Assembly (NCBI RefSeq): GCF_009870125.1
Contig: NC_046683.1
Location: forward strand, 45,151,869-45,215,868
Direction of reading: 5' to 3'
Source: Drosophila pseudoobscura
Lineage: Eukaryota > Arthropoda > Insecta > Diptera > Drosophilidae
Length of the DNA: 64,000 nucleotides
Below the pieces are notes generated by a model, which had not been told where the DNA came from, ran no database searches, and saw nothing but the letters and a program-made list of their open reading frames with translations. This document shows, one piece after another, positions 49,825 through 60,582 of this stretch. Each line of letters begins with the position of its first letter. The stretch's first letter is position 1. Both the position numbers and the translations under genes were made by a program.

Positions 49825-51394
49825 AGAACCAAGCCTCAGAAGTAGCGCCAAACTTTTGTGCACGGCGCCATGTTTGGTTTGTCTTTTCAGCTTCCGCTTT
49901 CTCCTTGTTTCTCGGCTTTCCTTTCCCTTTGTGAAGGGGTGTATCCCTGTGCTTGTGCTTGTGTTTGTATTTGCGTGGGTGAATAGTTGGCTTTTGTAGG
50001 GCTGCGGAAATGGGTTTGCTAGTTTGGTTGCCTGTCAGCAGGTATACAGGGTGACATTGTCGATATGACAATGTTCTTCCCCAGATCGCCAGATCCTCAG
50101 CTTTGAAGACTACCAGATCTATCCGACAAACGATCCTCGTTTACGCCTTAATGTTATATTATATCCAGGGTGTCGGTTGGCTGGTCACCCGCTCCTTGGC
50201 TGTTTATCCCCAAACTTTTCCAACCCGCAAAAGTTAAATGCAAGAGCATAAAAACGGGAAGAAGACAAGGCCGTCGTCGTTCTTGTGTTGGCCTTCTGGT
50301 CCAGTCGTGCCACTCAAAGGGGCAGCAACAACTCGAGAAATTGTCGCTGGCTGTCGTTTCGCCGAGCACGTCAAAGTTGCCGCCAGCGTCGGTGCAAGTA
50401 TGTCTTTGTGTCTTTGTGCCCCAGCAGCATCGTCGGGTGCACCACCCATCACCGCCCCTCGGCCCGCTCGCAAGCCCGAGCTGCGGCTCGAATTTATGCC
50501 ACGACGGGGCAAAAACAATAAAAGCAACAATCTCTCTCAGTGAGAGAGCAATCAGATGGATATATATGTACCCGCAGAAAATGGTTGCCGTTGACTGCGT
50601 GGGGAAGCCATGGACCAATCGCAGGCCGCTGAGGTGTGGCCTGCCAGACACGAGGGAAATATCGCTCGAGTAAATTTCCCTTCGGGCACTGTGGACTGTG
50701 GCCGAAGCGGCTAATAATCACTTGAGACATGCGCACAGCCACGGACACGATGACACGGGGGTTGGGAACGGGAGTGGGAATGGTACTGGTACTGGTACTG
50801 CCTCTCATGCAACCCTTGCAGTGCCGCTGCCCATCTCCCATCTCCCATCTCCTCTCCTCGTCACGTGCAGCGGTGGGGTTCCCAGCAGTTGTTGCTCTGT
50901 TGCTTTTGTAAACAGGCGCAGGCGCAGTGGCGCGACATCTACATCGTCATCGCCGAGAGCGCTGAGAGGGTGAGTGTGGGCTCGCTGGATGTGTACGAGT
51001 GTGTGTGAGTGTGTGTATGTGCGGGGGTACATTTCAGAATGGGACTTTTGGCACTGCCGACGCAGCAGCGAAGGGCAAAGTGAAATGCTTTGATTCCGCT
51101 GATTGTTCGATCACACGCAATCTGACAGCGAAAGCAGCTGGTTGTGCCTCCTCGCTCTACAGCGGAACCTCAATCTCAGACAAATAGTCGTCAACAGTCG
51201 TCAACAGTCAGCCCCAAGTCCGTCAATTCGAGACCAGATTTATTTTCAGTGGAGCGGCAGCCATAGAGCCCCGTGCAAGTGTCCGGCTTTCGTGTACGAG
51301 TACGAGTACGTGTTTATGTGTCCGTGTTTTCTTTTTTTGCGATTTTTTTGTCCAAGAGACTCGAACAGTGAATTCGTCAAGCGGCGTCAATAAA

Positions 51395-51706
51395 ATGTTG
51401 GAGTTCTATCCGATGCCCACAAATCTGAATCCAGTCGCTGGCGGCCTCTACTCGCTGCAGCAGAATCACGGTGGCGCGCGGTTCCTGGACAGTCCGAACC
51501 CCAGTGTCATGACCAGTGCCACAGCCGCCTGTCTAGGCGGAAGCAGCAACACGAGTATCAGCACCAACAACAACAACAACAACAGCAACAACAATAACAA
51601 TAACAATGTGCACATTAGCAACAACAATTTGCCAACAAGCATTTCCGGCAACAACAGCCCGACAGCAACAACTTCATTAACGGGGCCCGTAATTTCCGCA
51701 CAGCAC

Positions 51707-51750
<44 letters not shown>

Positions 51751-54700
51751 CCAACACCCACACCCACACCATCCCCACCATCAGCAGCATCCCCACCAAC
51801 AGCAACACGCAGCCTCGACCACGCCAGTGCCAATTAACAGCTGCCCCACGCCCACAGGACACAGCCCCAACAACAGCAACCACTCCGCCTGCAACACATT
51901 AACAGCTGCTGCTGCTTCTGTTTCTGCTTCTTCTGCGGCAGCGCCACCAGCAACAGCTCCCTCAGTCGCCTCCTCGTCATTAGGCGGAGCAGCCACGGCT
52001 GCTGCGTCTGCGACCTCGACGACGGCATCGGCACTGGCACTGGCATCGGCAGGAGGAGCGGCAACGGCGTTGGCGTCGGCGGCAGCATCGAAATTGTCTG
52101 CCGATTGTAGTGGACGCACAGGTATGTTCCAAAAGTATTTTGCACCGGCAGTCGAGGCATTTTCCGGCTCGTTCCGATTCTGGGGTTTTCACGCTTTTCG
52201 TTTTTGGCATAGTTGCGTGTGCCCGGCCTGCGGGTCGGAGCGGAGTCCTTGGGCAAGCGAGGCGCCTTTCTCTGCACCGGAAGTGCGTGGCATGGCCCTC
52301 CGGTGCTGCCACTCACCTTCACGAGAATCGAGATTGTGCAGCGCCCCCACACCAGATTGTGTTTGCAGTTTGCGTGAGATGTTCTGAGGTTTTGGGTCTA
52401 AAGGAATTTGTGTGCCAGTTTTCCTTATAATTTTCATTAAGAGATGAGTATTTCTCAAAAAATTTAACTTTAATTGGCGTTTCAAAAGCAGTTAAATACT
52501 CAGTGTTAAATAATAATTTCCTGAATCCATAGGTCACAAATGTTGTGGAAAACCTTATATAATAAAGTAGTTTTCCTGGCTTTAGATTAAATAAGGATCG
52601 AAGTGTAAATAGTAAAATAATTGGTTTTAGTCAGACAGAGAACTTTTAAATCATATACTGATTTCCGTCCATTAGAAATCGACAATATATTCGACATTTT
52701 CCCGAGAAATTAATGATTTCATATTATAATTTGGTCGAGTAAACAAATATTTTTGAGTGAAAATTATTCAGTTGTTTGTTAAGCCAATGGCCCTAGGCTG
52801 TTTCTACAGTAACAGTAATTATTTTACAACTAATTGCAAATCCAGTGAGGCATTCATAAACAATATAACCAGAATTTTTGGCAATTAACTTGGATTGATG
52901 GCGATGAGCGAGATCTGCCAATGAATTCAATTTGTTTGCAAACATCAAAATAAATGCAAATTTTCTATCAAAGCGAATATTGGCAGTGGCACACAATGGA
53001 TTATGGATTTATGATAGTATGGACATGCCACAGCGGGGGCGGACCGAAAGTATTTCCAAAAGTATGAACGCAAGTTGACCACAAAATAATTCTGACAATG
53101 AACCTGGCTGACACTGCACGTCCGAAAGGGGCGTGGAGAAACCAATAAAAGGCTATTAAGGCATGCCACACACTGGCACTCGCACGCAGGCACACACACA
53201 TGCCATGGCATGCATCCACACACGCACACACACTCGCACACACTCGCACACACCGCACAGTGCCCCAAAGTAGGCAACACTTTTCAGCTTAGCTGCAACG
53301 AAAGTGTTGCTGGGAAAACTTTTGCGCAATTCCCCCGAAATGCAAAGTGTGCAAACAATGTGTGATGCATGTGCAGACCTCGTCCGAGGCGAAGTGGATG
53401 ATGGTGTTTGGGTTTTTTAGGATCACAAGACTTTCGAGAGACTCCGCCCCCGCTGCGCACCTCACTCACCTCACCTCAAGCCTCTGGTAGAAGCAAATGT
53501 GGCTGCCTGCTCTTTTGCCGACTAACTTGAGATTTGCCTATGAAATTTCTATTAATGTTTGCATTCTGCCATTTGGCAAATGGCAGCAAATAGTTTCCGG
53601 TTCCGCTTCCACAGCTACCACCCGGATCCCCCCTGTCCTGTGTGTCGTGTCAGGTTGGAAATCACTTAGCTGCTTTGGAGACCCGACCCACACTGCGCCA
53701 CTATTGTGTGTGCCTCTGTGTGTGTGCCCACCCGGAGTCTGAAAGTCTGAATTCAACTATCAAGACAGGCGGGGTCGAGGAATGTCGGTGCGGGGCACGT
53801 GGATGGGGCATGGGGCAATCCCAAATGGCTGCAGCCGGATGGGAAGGCAGTGGCAGGCAGACCACGGAAATGAGCACACTCAGTGTCAGGTATTTCACCG
53901 AGCGTATCAGCATACATATCTGGCTTCTGCGGTGGCTTCAACTTGCTCCTGCCTGTCTCTGTCCCTCTCCCTGTCCCTGCCCTCACCTATCTCTGTCCCT
54001 GTCTCTGTAAGTGTGGGCTTTGTTCGAGGAGGAGCGGAAATATGCGCCATATGCATAGCTCTATGTCACTTTCATTTTGAGATCCAGCAGGTAGAGATAG
54101 CATGGGCTTTAAATTGCTGCCAGCGGCAATAATTAAAGCTGTCAGAGCTGTCTATCCAGTCGAGCTGCCAAAAATCTCCGTGGCACGTGGACCCGGCCGT
54201 AGTTAGCGCCCCAAATGAGGCTCCGGCTCCCCAATTTATCTCCATAGACCTCCGCTTGCCTGTCAGTGTGTCAATAAATGCACCATATAGTGCCACAGTG
54301 CGAAGGAGGAGGGGCCCGATAAGCACTCTGATACCGCTGATACCGATAAGAACGAGGACACTTTCGACGCTGTTGTCTATTAGCTGGTTATATTTCCCGT
54401 TTATCGACGCATTGCCTTTGGATTTATCTGCTGTTTAATCTATGTATTTGACATGAGTGTGCCGCACTTGTTTCCACTGTTTGCGCTTGTTGCCTGTTTG
54501 CCAGTTTGCCCGTTTGCCCGTTTGCCTGTTGACTTTTTCAACGCCAGCCCAGCTCAACCCATGCTGCGTTATGCGGTCTTCAGTGAGTCCCTGATTTGAA
54601 TAGGTCCTTTGTGTCCGACCTTTGATTGCTGAAACAAAGCAAGGATCGGGTCGAGTTGAAAAAGAGCAATCATAGAAGAGCAGAAAATGCCATAAATCTC

Positions 54701-57342
54701 GATTAGATTACACAAACGAAACGTCAATGGAGAGAACACGACCCAATATCGCACCACCAAAGCCGGGGACCAGCTCAAATCCGAGTTCTAAAAAACGTCC
54801 CCATTCTCGGTTCTGGCTTTATCAATGAATCATCCTTTGGCGCCCAGCAGCACTTTTTGTTTCGCGGTGCCAAATCCGTTATCGACAATGCGATTGGTTC
54901 TGATGTATGCACTGTAGAATGCACAATAGCGGTAGAGCTGGTCCAAGGGAACACGGTATGGGGCTCCTCTTAGGGGAGGGCTTTGTCAACTTCACGCTGC
55001 ACTGGCTTAGCTCTCAAAGCGCTGGCGCCCCTAACAACAAGCTTCTCCCCTCAAAGCACGCCCACATCTGCATAGATATATGTACATGTACGCATACGTA
55101 CGTCTATCGTAGATATGGCAGCTGTGGGGTCCGCCATTGTGCCAACCATAAATCATGCACATTTTTCTGCCACTGAGCCACAGCCATATAATATAGCACC
55201 ACTCTCTGCTCCACTCCACTCCAGTCCCAGTCCCAGTCCCCCATCCTTCTGGCTGGCTGCTCATTTTTCAGATGCTTCCATACATTTTTCGTGGCGGTCG
55301 TCATATATTTTTTTTATGTTTACTGCAGGCAGCTTTTGCTGTGTTTTCGGGTACTGCTTTTTATGACTGGTTTACAGTTTCAAGAGCTCGTCTATGGGGA
55401 AAGGGATGAGGATGGGGATGGGGATGGGGATTGGGACGGGGACGGGGATTAGTCGCGTTCTGCCTCAGAGTTTGGGTGGGCAAGAGAGACGAGCCCAACA
55501 GGGGGAGGATTCATAAGGGAATTATGTACATATAAGGAATTGAGATCTCATGCATGTATGCGTTTTGCATGAAATAAAAAGTTAGAATCAATTTAGTCAT
55601 TGTCAGGGCGTACACAGATAATCGGGGACCCAGACCCACCTTCGGAGCTCGCACAAATACAGAAAACTTTACGTTTCAATTACGCATCAGCAACCTTTCA
55701 ATACAAGCTGTTGCAGCCCGGTGACAGATACTTTTGCCTTGCCTCCGACTCTTCCGCTGCCTCCCATGATTGCCAGATCCAGTTCGAGGAGAGGCGCTTC
55801 TGTCTCTTCGGGGCCAAGTACGAAACAATGAGGACAAAAACAAGGGAGCTGAGACATTTTCACACGATTTGATTGTCAGCGTCGTCGTCGTCGTCGTCCC
55901 CGTCCCCGTTGCTGTCATCCTTCCCGACGCTGTTCCTGGCACTGTGGCAGCACATGTCATGATAATTTCGCAGCGACATGTGCTGCCATCACGTATACGC
56001 CACGCACGCCAATGAAGGGAAGCGGGTTGGGGATAACGGGTAGGGTTGTGCAGATTTCCGACTGCCACTAACCATAAGCACAGCGCAATCGATTTTATAA
56101 CTCACTAACGTCTTGCCTTCCCTTCTCCTTCTCCCTCTCCATCTCCATCTCCACAGAAGTGGGCCACATCAAATGCGAGAAGAACTTCGAGCTGTGCGAG
56201 GGCTGTGGCCAGAAGATCCACGACCGCTATCTGATGAATGTGGGCGAGGCCAACTGGCACGAGCAGTGTCTGGCCTGCTGCTACTGCGGCATGCAGCTCC
56301 ACCACACCTGCTACGTGCGCAGCTCCAAGCTCTACTGCAAGATGGACTACGACCGTTTGTTCGGGGTCAAGTGCGCCTCTTGCTGCCACGCAATCCTGCC
56401 GCAGGAGCTGGTTATGCGTCCCATCCCCAACTACGTCTTCCACTTGCCCTGCTTCGTATGCTACGCGTGCCGACTGCCCCTCCAGAAGGGCGAGCAGTTC
56501 ATGCTGCGCGACGGCCAGCTGTTCTGCTACCGTCACGACCTGGAAAAGGAGATGTTCTTGGCCGCGGCTGCAGCCCAGCACTGCGGCTTTGTGGGCCTGG
56601 ACGAGGAGGATCTGCTGCGGCCACGGGACGGACGTCGCGGTCCGAAGCGACCCCGCACCATTCTTACCTCACAGCAGCGTAAGCAGTTCAAGGCCTCCTT
56701 CGATCAGTCGCCCAAGCCATGCCGCAAGGTACGCGAGGCCCTGGCCAAGGACACTGGACTATCGGTGCGTGTGGTTCAAGTGTGGTTCCAGAACCAGCGC
56801 GCCAAGATGAAGAAGATCCAACGCAAGGCCAAGCAGAATGGTGGCAGCTCGGGAGGATCTGGCGGCGGCCGTGGCACAGGCAACTCCAGCGCCGCCGATG
56901 ACAAGGAGTCCAATGAGAAGGAGGACAAGTGCGTCAAGCAGGAGATGGGCGGCGACAGCTCGGGCTATCTAGGCGGACTGGACAACGCCTTTGCCAGCCA
57001 GCCACTAAATCCAAACTTGCCCTTCTCCCCGGACGGTAAGAAAACCTTATCACCAGACCAGACCGTAGATTTGAGCCGATTACTCCTTTCACAGATTACC
57101 CGGCCAACTCGAACGACAGCTTTTGCAGCTCGGACCTGTCGCTGGATGGCAGCAATTTCGACCAGTTGGACGACGACGCAGATTCCCTGTCGCTGAACAA
57201 CCTGGAGCTGCAGTCCACCAGCTCATCCGGCAACCAGCACTCGAATCCCCACGACATGTTGGCCAACCTGAACACCAGCCTGATAAACCCGATCGACAAG
57301 CTATATCTCATGCAAAATTCGTACTTCAGCTCGGAGCATTAG
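51395..57342 (+). CDS. Lmx1a: LMX1-type LIM-homeodomain transcription factor, three exons
   Basis: Nuclear DNA-binding protein of the LMX1 subfamily. Coding exons are 51,395-52,121, 56,157-57,035 and 57,095-57,342; they sum to 1,854 nt, giving 617 aa plus TAG. The ATG has an ideal context (AAAATG). Residues 1-242 hold Asn-rich, long Gln, His/Pro and Ala/Ser/Thr-rich tracts. LIM1 ligands are C256, C259, H277, C280, C283, C286, C303 and D306. LIM2 ligands are C315, C318, H338, C341, C344, C347, C366 and H369. The homeodomain spans about 405-464 with R5 (409), W48 (452), Q50 and N51. A Gly/Ser-rich and acidic linker follows, then the C-terminal NPIDKLYLMQNSYF motif eight to twenty residues from the end. 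Both introns are phase 1: a 4,035 bp intron before LIM1 and a 59 bp intron before the tail. Melanogaster CG32105 (Lmx1a) is the likelier orthologue of the pair by remembered length only. Confidence 0.93.
51701..51811 (+). repeat. Coding CAG/CAA (polyglutamine) then CAC/CCC (His-Pro) tract
   Basis: Mixed CAG and CAA codons give a run of about sixteen glutamines, followed by alternating His, Pro and Gln. It lies in exon 1 of the plus-strand LIM-homeobox gene, N-terminal to the LIM domains. An Asn-rich (AAC/AAT) tract precedes it at 51,567-51,625. Such tracts vary in length between species and do not affect the conserved domains. Confidence 0.9.
52122..56156 (+). other. First coding-region intron of the plus-strand LIM-homeobox gene
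   Basis: The donor is ACAG|GTATGT and the acceptor is CTCCACAG|AAGTGG after a 50-base pyrimidine tract. The 4,035 bp intron is the only long one in either LIM-homeobox gene. It holds an AT-rich segment (52,430-52,950), a CACACACTCGCACACA stretch (53,160-53,260), a GGGGAT repeat (55,401-55,450) and a GTCGTC run (55,879-55,897). No nested gene is convincing. Long first introns of neuronal transcription factors often carry enhancers, but none can be recognised by eye. Confidence 0.85.
55401..55450. repeat. GGGGAT/GGGACG hexamer microsatellite
   Basis: About eight GGGGAT-like units with later GGGACG variants, inside the first intron of the plus-strand LIM-homeobox gene. Confidence 0.85.
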
Positions 57343-57824
57343 ATACTCGAATCGGTTGAGGCAGCTACAGAGGCGTGGCGAGGACTCGCCGTCGTACGAA
57401 TTTATTAGCGTTAGAGTTATAGGCTCCAGTTGCACGGCAGTGGTACAGAGTGGTGGCCCACTCCCACTCCCATTCCCTTAACCCCAATGCCAAGGTCACG
57501 GCCACCCACGCAGAGGGGCAGCTGTTACTTTATAAATAGCGCATAGTTGGCATAGTTGGTTTCCGCAGGAGGCATTTCGGAGACAGGCGGCTGCAGCATT
57601 AGATTCGAGTTGTAGAACAAGATAAATGAAATGTGATTTTTTTAAGATAAATGAAATTTTAAGGTTCTCGCGTTACGTTCTCTGGCGCACCAGCGAGACG
57701 GTAGCACTTTTTTTTTTTGGTTGGTCTTGCGGAAGCGAGAGCAAGCGCGATAATGCATAACATATACATATATAACGATATGTAGAACACCCGAAAGGTA
57801 AACGGTCAATGTGCACCTTATGTT

Positions 57825-57832
57825 TGTAAATA
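57825..57832 (+). promoter_or_regulatory. Pumilio-type element TGTAAATA in the 3' UTR
   Basis: The sequence matches the Pumilio recognition consensus UGUANAUA exactly and lies 483 bases after the stop of the plus-strand LIM-homeobox gene, just before its likely poly(A) signal. An 8-mer can occur by chance. Confidence 0.35.
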
Positions 57833-57853
57833 GTTTTAAGCCAGACAATTGTT

Positions 57854-57859
57854 ATTAAA
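57854..57859 (+). promoter_or_regulatory. Probable poly(A) signal ATTAAA of the plus-strand LIM-homeobox gene
   Basis: ATTAAA occurs about 512 bases after the stop codon. The first mobile-element sequence starts within about 150 bases beyond it, so the 3' UTR probably ends near 57,880. No canonical AATAAA precedes it. Confidence 0.45.
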
Positions 57860-57959
57860 TGTAATTTAAAGTCAATAATTGTATTAGCAAGTGCAATTTA
57901 ATCTGTTCCCCTAAAATATACATCTTAACCGAGTCGGGTATGCTTTTTTCTCAAAGGTA

Positions 57960-58205
57960 GAGAATGGCCCTCTATAAATGCAGTAAAGCAATCGGGGAAT
58001 GACTCCGTATATAGATCGGAGGCTACGACCAATAATGCTCAATGGACAAGCCCTAGACAACAGAACTTGTCTCAACAAACTCAGTAGAGATCTATGCATA
58101 ACTGGCAGGCTATGCACTACTCCAGGTGAAGCCCTGGATACCATGCTGGACCTTCTTCCCGTAGATCTCATGGGAAATACCCCCTCCAATATAACAATAT
58201 AAATC
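57960..58205 (+). mobile_element. Non-LTR retrotransposon remnant (LOA/bilbo-like, post-RT region)
   Basis: The plus-strand translation at 57,999-58,202 reads LNKLSRDLCITGRLCTTPGE followed by ALDTMLDLLPVDLM. This fits the pattern CITG-L-TTP-EAL--ML-L-P-DL found downstream of the reverse transcriptase in LOA-clade elements such as bilbo of the obscura group. It is truncated at both ends and lacks the RT catalytic region, so it is a dead fragment. The adjoining bases to about 58,420 may belong to it in a disrupted frame. The clade is assigned from a remembered motif. Confidence 0.5.
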
Positions 58206-59807
58206 CCCTTCCCCCTAACAATATATATAATTTATGGGGTCGGAAGCGCTTCCTTCTCGAAACTCTAAACACTTTGATGTACGGGTACAACAAGCAAGGT
58301 TTTTTAGGTGACCGCACCTATAAATGATTTCGGGATTCCGACCACAGCCTGATGGCATGGTAACGGAATGCAGTCTTGCCCAGAGAGCTGGCCCACATGA
58401 GCCATTACGGATCTTAGACTAATTCTGTCTGTTAATTTACATTGGTAGCTGGTAAGTTATGAGTTTAATTTATTATAGCGCTTTGAATCTATGAAATTGT
58501 GTTTTTACAGGCCATCATATCATATTCGTGTGCTAATGTGGTGCACAGAGACAAGTATTAATTGGAGCCGCCGAACGAAACGGTTATGCACCATCATATG
58601 TTGCAGGTGTCATATTACTTTAAAAATTCGCAAATGCCAGCAATCCTATACAGGCAGAGTGTGCGAGTACGTATGCACCCATACATTAAAACCTGGAACC
58701 TCGAGAGAAAACTGAGAGGCCATAGTCGCAGACCCTGGCAGCGTACAAAGAAAGTTCCTTTGCAACATGTTCGTTGTATGAACTGAAACACCTACATATA
58801 TACTGTATGGTTATAGCTGTGTGACATTAGACTTTGGTAAATTTGCTGCGAAGAGAGCGATAGCATGATAGACATCGATTTGTTAGTGCTGGTAAGTGTC
58901 GCGCAGCTGTTGAACATATGTTTTACTTTCTGGGAAGAAAGACTGTCACAGTCTTAAACAGACCCCGTCCTGAAGCGATCATCTTTAAATCTCGCTATCG
59001 CTATCACATCGGCACACCTTTCGCTATTGTTCTGCCTCTATATTTGTTATACACTATCCCCCACAATAAAACAAATTTAGCTAAACAATCATCGAAATAT
59101 CGAACTACGCTGCTGAAAAAGCTCAGTAGCCCCAAAACCAGTATTAAAAGTACAAATTTTCATTTTCAGAATCTCATGACTAAGTCAGACAAGGGATGAA
59201 TCCCCCTCGATCCTTGACACGTTTTCACATGGAACATCAGTGTCGTCGGATGAATTAATATGTTTAATGGAATATGAATAATATTGAAGAAAATTTGTAT
59301 ACCTACAAATTATCGTCATCCCATATGTCGCTGAACGGAAGTTCGCGTTTAAGTTTAAGGCCATTCTACACTAGATAAAAAAAAACACAGATATAAAACT
59401 CACCAGATCATCATTGCGCCGTTGAATAGTCTGTAAATATTTAATTACTTCATGGAGATACATATATATCAGGCTCATCGCGGCCCATCTACTTTATGTC
59501 TAGATACAAATCATCTCTCACTTGAAAGTTTTGCATCATGCTTTACAGCTTAAGCGCAAGCTCTAATAACCTATTCACCATCCTGCCCACCATCCATTTC
59601 ACGGATGGTCCGTAAAGTTTTGCAGTTTCGAAAATTCTGAGGTATTTCACCATCCCTCTAAGATATTCTAAATCCGCACGGTTCTATGTGATATTTAGCC
59701 GATAAAAATGCAACCCTAAGAAACAATGGATTGCAATAAAACAATTCGCACCTAGACAAATCAGATTTTTAATCGTTCAAGACTAAAAAAAAATGATTAA
59801 AATGTAC
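58206..59807. other. Interval with small coding-like ORFs of unknown nature
   Basis: Two plus-strand frames have non-repetitive, coding-like composition: 58,562-58,786 (74 codons, basic C-terminus ...RRPWQRTKKVP) and 58,918-59,199 (93 codons, with a hydrophobic stretch TPFAIVLPLYLLY). A short frame at 58,866 (MIDIDLLVLVSVAQLLNICF) contains a good donor GTAAGT. None shows a recognised family or a complete gene structure, and the surroundings are mobile-element debris. They may be relics of one decayed gene. The rest (59,200-59,807) shows nothing I can name. Confidence 0.3.
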
Positions 59808-60024
59808 TTCAAAATTTCGTTCGCCCCCTTGTGGCATCCTCAAATTTAAAGATACGAGAAAATTAAATACGCAAAATTATAAATGATGACCATATCTGAC
59901 CAATCTTTATTATGGCCAGAATGAACAAATTAGTACAACGCCAACCACGCACCTACTCATTCTCTCTCTCTCTCTCTCATACACTCTCAACGTGCAGTGT
60001 GCGCCATCTAGCGGTGGGGAACCA
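59808..60024. mobile_element. DINE-1 (INE-1/Helitron-type) copy 3, 3' portion
   Basis: This fragment lines up with the second half of copies 1 and 2: TTCAAAATTTCG, CGCCCCCTTGTGGCATCC, GATACGAGAAAATTAAATAC, AATGATGACCATATCTGACC and CTTTATTATGGCCAG. It then gives the 3' part with a pure CT run and GTGCAGTGTGCGCCATCTAG. The 5' half is missing. Its right edge abuts a decayed coding segment at 60,031. Confidence 0.65.
59961..59979. repeat. CT/GA run inside the DINE-1 copy
   Basis: Nine uninterrupted CT units (GA on the minus strand) lie where copy 2 has only CCCCCTCTCTC, so the run expanded within this copy. Confidence 0.85.
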
Positions 60025-60030
60025 TACTAA

Positions 60031-60473
60031 GTGATTTCAGGATTTAAGCAGGGTATCCCAACGTTCCCCCTCGTTATGATAAGTATTTTGCAGCCATTAA
60101 ATAACACGCATATTGAAGTGGACGGCGTAGGCGAAAAATCCCGCTATAAATATTTGGCATATTATACTGCGGGCTTGCGGGTGGCCCAAAATAGTTCCGT
60201 TAATGTCAACTAGGGCAGATCCAATTGCATCTATAGTATTTATACCGCAACCAAGGCGCCACACTAAAGCAGATTCAACTGGAAAATCTTCTGGACATTG
60301 CAGCACCAGAAGGATCAGTAAAAATTACATTCAATTCAATTGAACAGCTGCAGGAACTTCGTCGGCGTGTCCACCAGCATCAAATAAGCTCCGAAAAACC
60401 GGCCAACCCGCCAATGCCAGGGAAAATGAGGGAACACTTGTCCGGGGAGCGCGAGTTGGTCTTACAAAGCTAA
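60031..60473 (+). pseudogene. Decayed coding segment of unknown family
   Basis: The plus-strand frame from 60,031 reads a coherent protein (...IEVDGVGEKSRYKYLAYYTA...) up to a TAG at about 60,211. After at least one frame change it resumes as ...QIQLENLLDIAAPEGSVKIT followed by a charged helical stretch ending GERELVLQS and TAA at 60,471-60,473. No single frame spans it, and its 5' end is replaced by DINE-1 copy 3. It converges tail-to-tail with the dicistronic unit to the right. I do not recognise the protein. Confidence 0.4.
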
Positions 60474-60582
60474 GTACAGGTTGTGGCAGAACATCTGCTG
60501 GTTAAAGATTTGAAAAAGGAAGGTAAACGAAGGCAAACAAGTACAACACCCTACCAACGAGGGTGACGGACGGTTAGTGATA

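Larger units (their letters stand above)
43621..51394. other. Upstream region of the plus-strand LIM-homeobox gene
   Basis: Intergenic DNA leading to the promoter and 5' UTR of the gene whose ATG is at 51,395. No intact gene is recognised. Open frames at 44,579-45,250, 49,270-49,683 and 50,170-50,673 are repeat-derived or GC-driven. A minus-strand stretch at 47,435-47,804 has a signal-peptide-like start but is disrupted and is discussed among the findings. The last 400 bases before the ATG (GTCAACAGTC duplication near 51,186-51,208; ACGAGT units near 51,296-51,308) are probably 5' UTR. No TATA box is evident. Confidence 0.45.

Noticed and set aside
51368..51394. Possible upstream GTG start of the plus-strand LIM-homeobox gene
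   Set aside because: The nine extra codons begin at GTG. The ATG at 51,395 has an optimal context and begins the conserved-looking MLEFYPMPT sequence.
55600..55872. 90-codon open frame in the first intron of the plus-strand LIM-homeobox gene
   Set aside because: It lacks LIM-type Cys/His spacing, is not flanked by matching splice sites, and is not needed, since exons 1 and 2 join in frame.
56113..56810. Open frames of 189, 190 and 158 codons overlapping the second exon of the plus-strand LIM-homeobox gene
   Set aside because: They are shadows of the GC-rich coding frame. Only the LIM-LIM-homeodomain frame has family residues.
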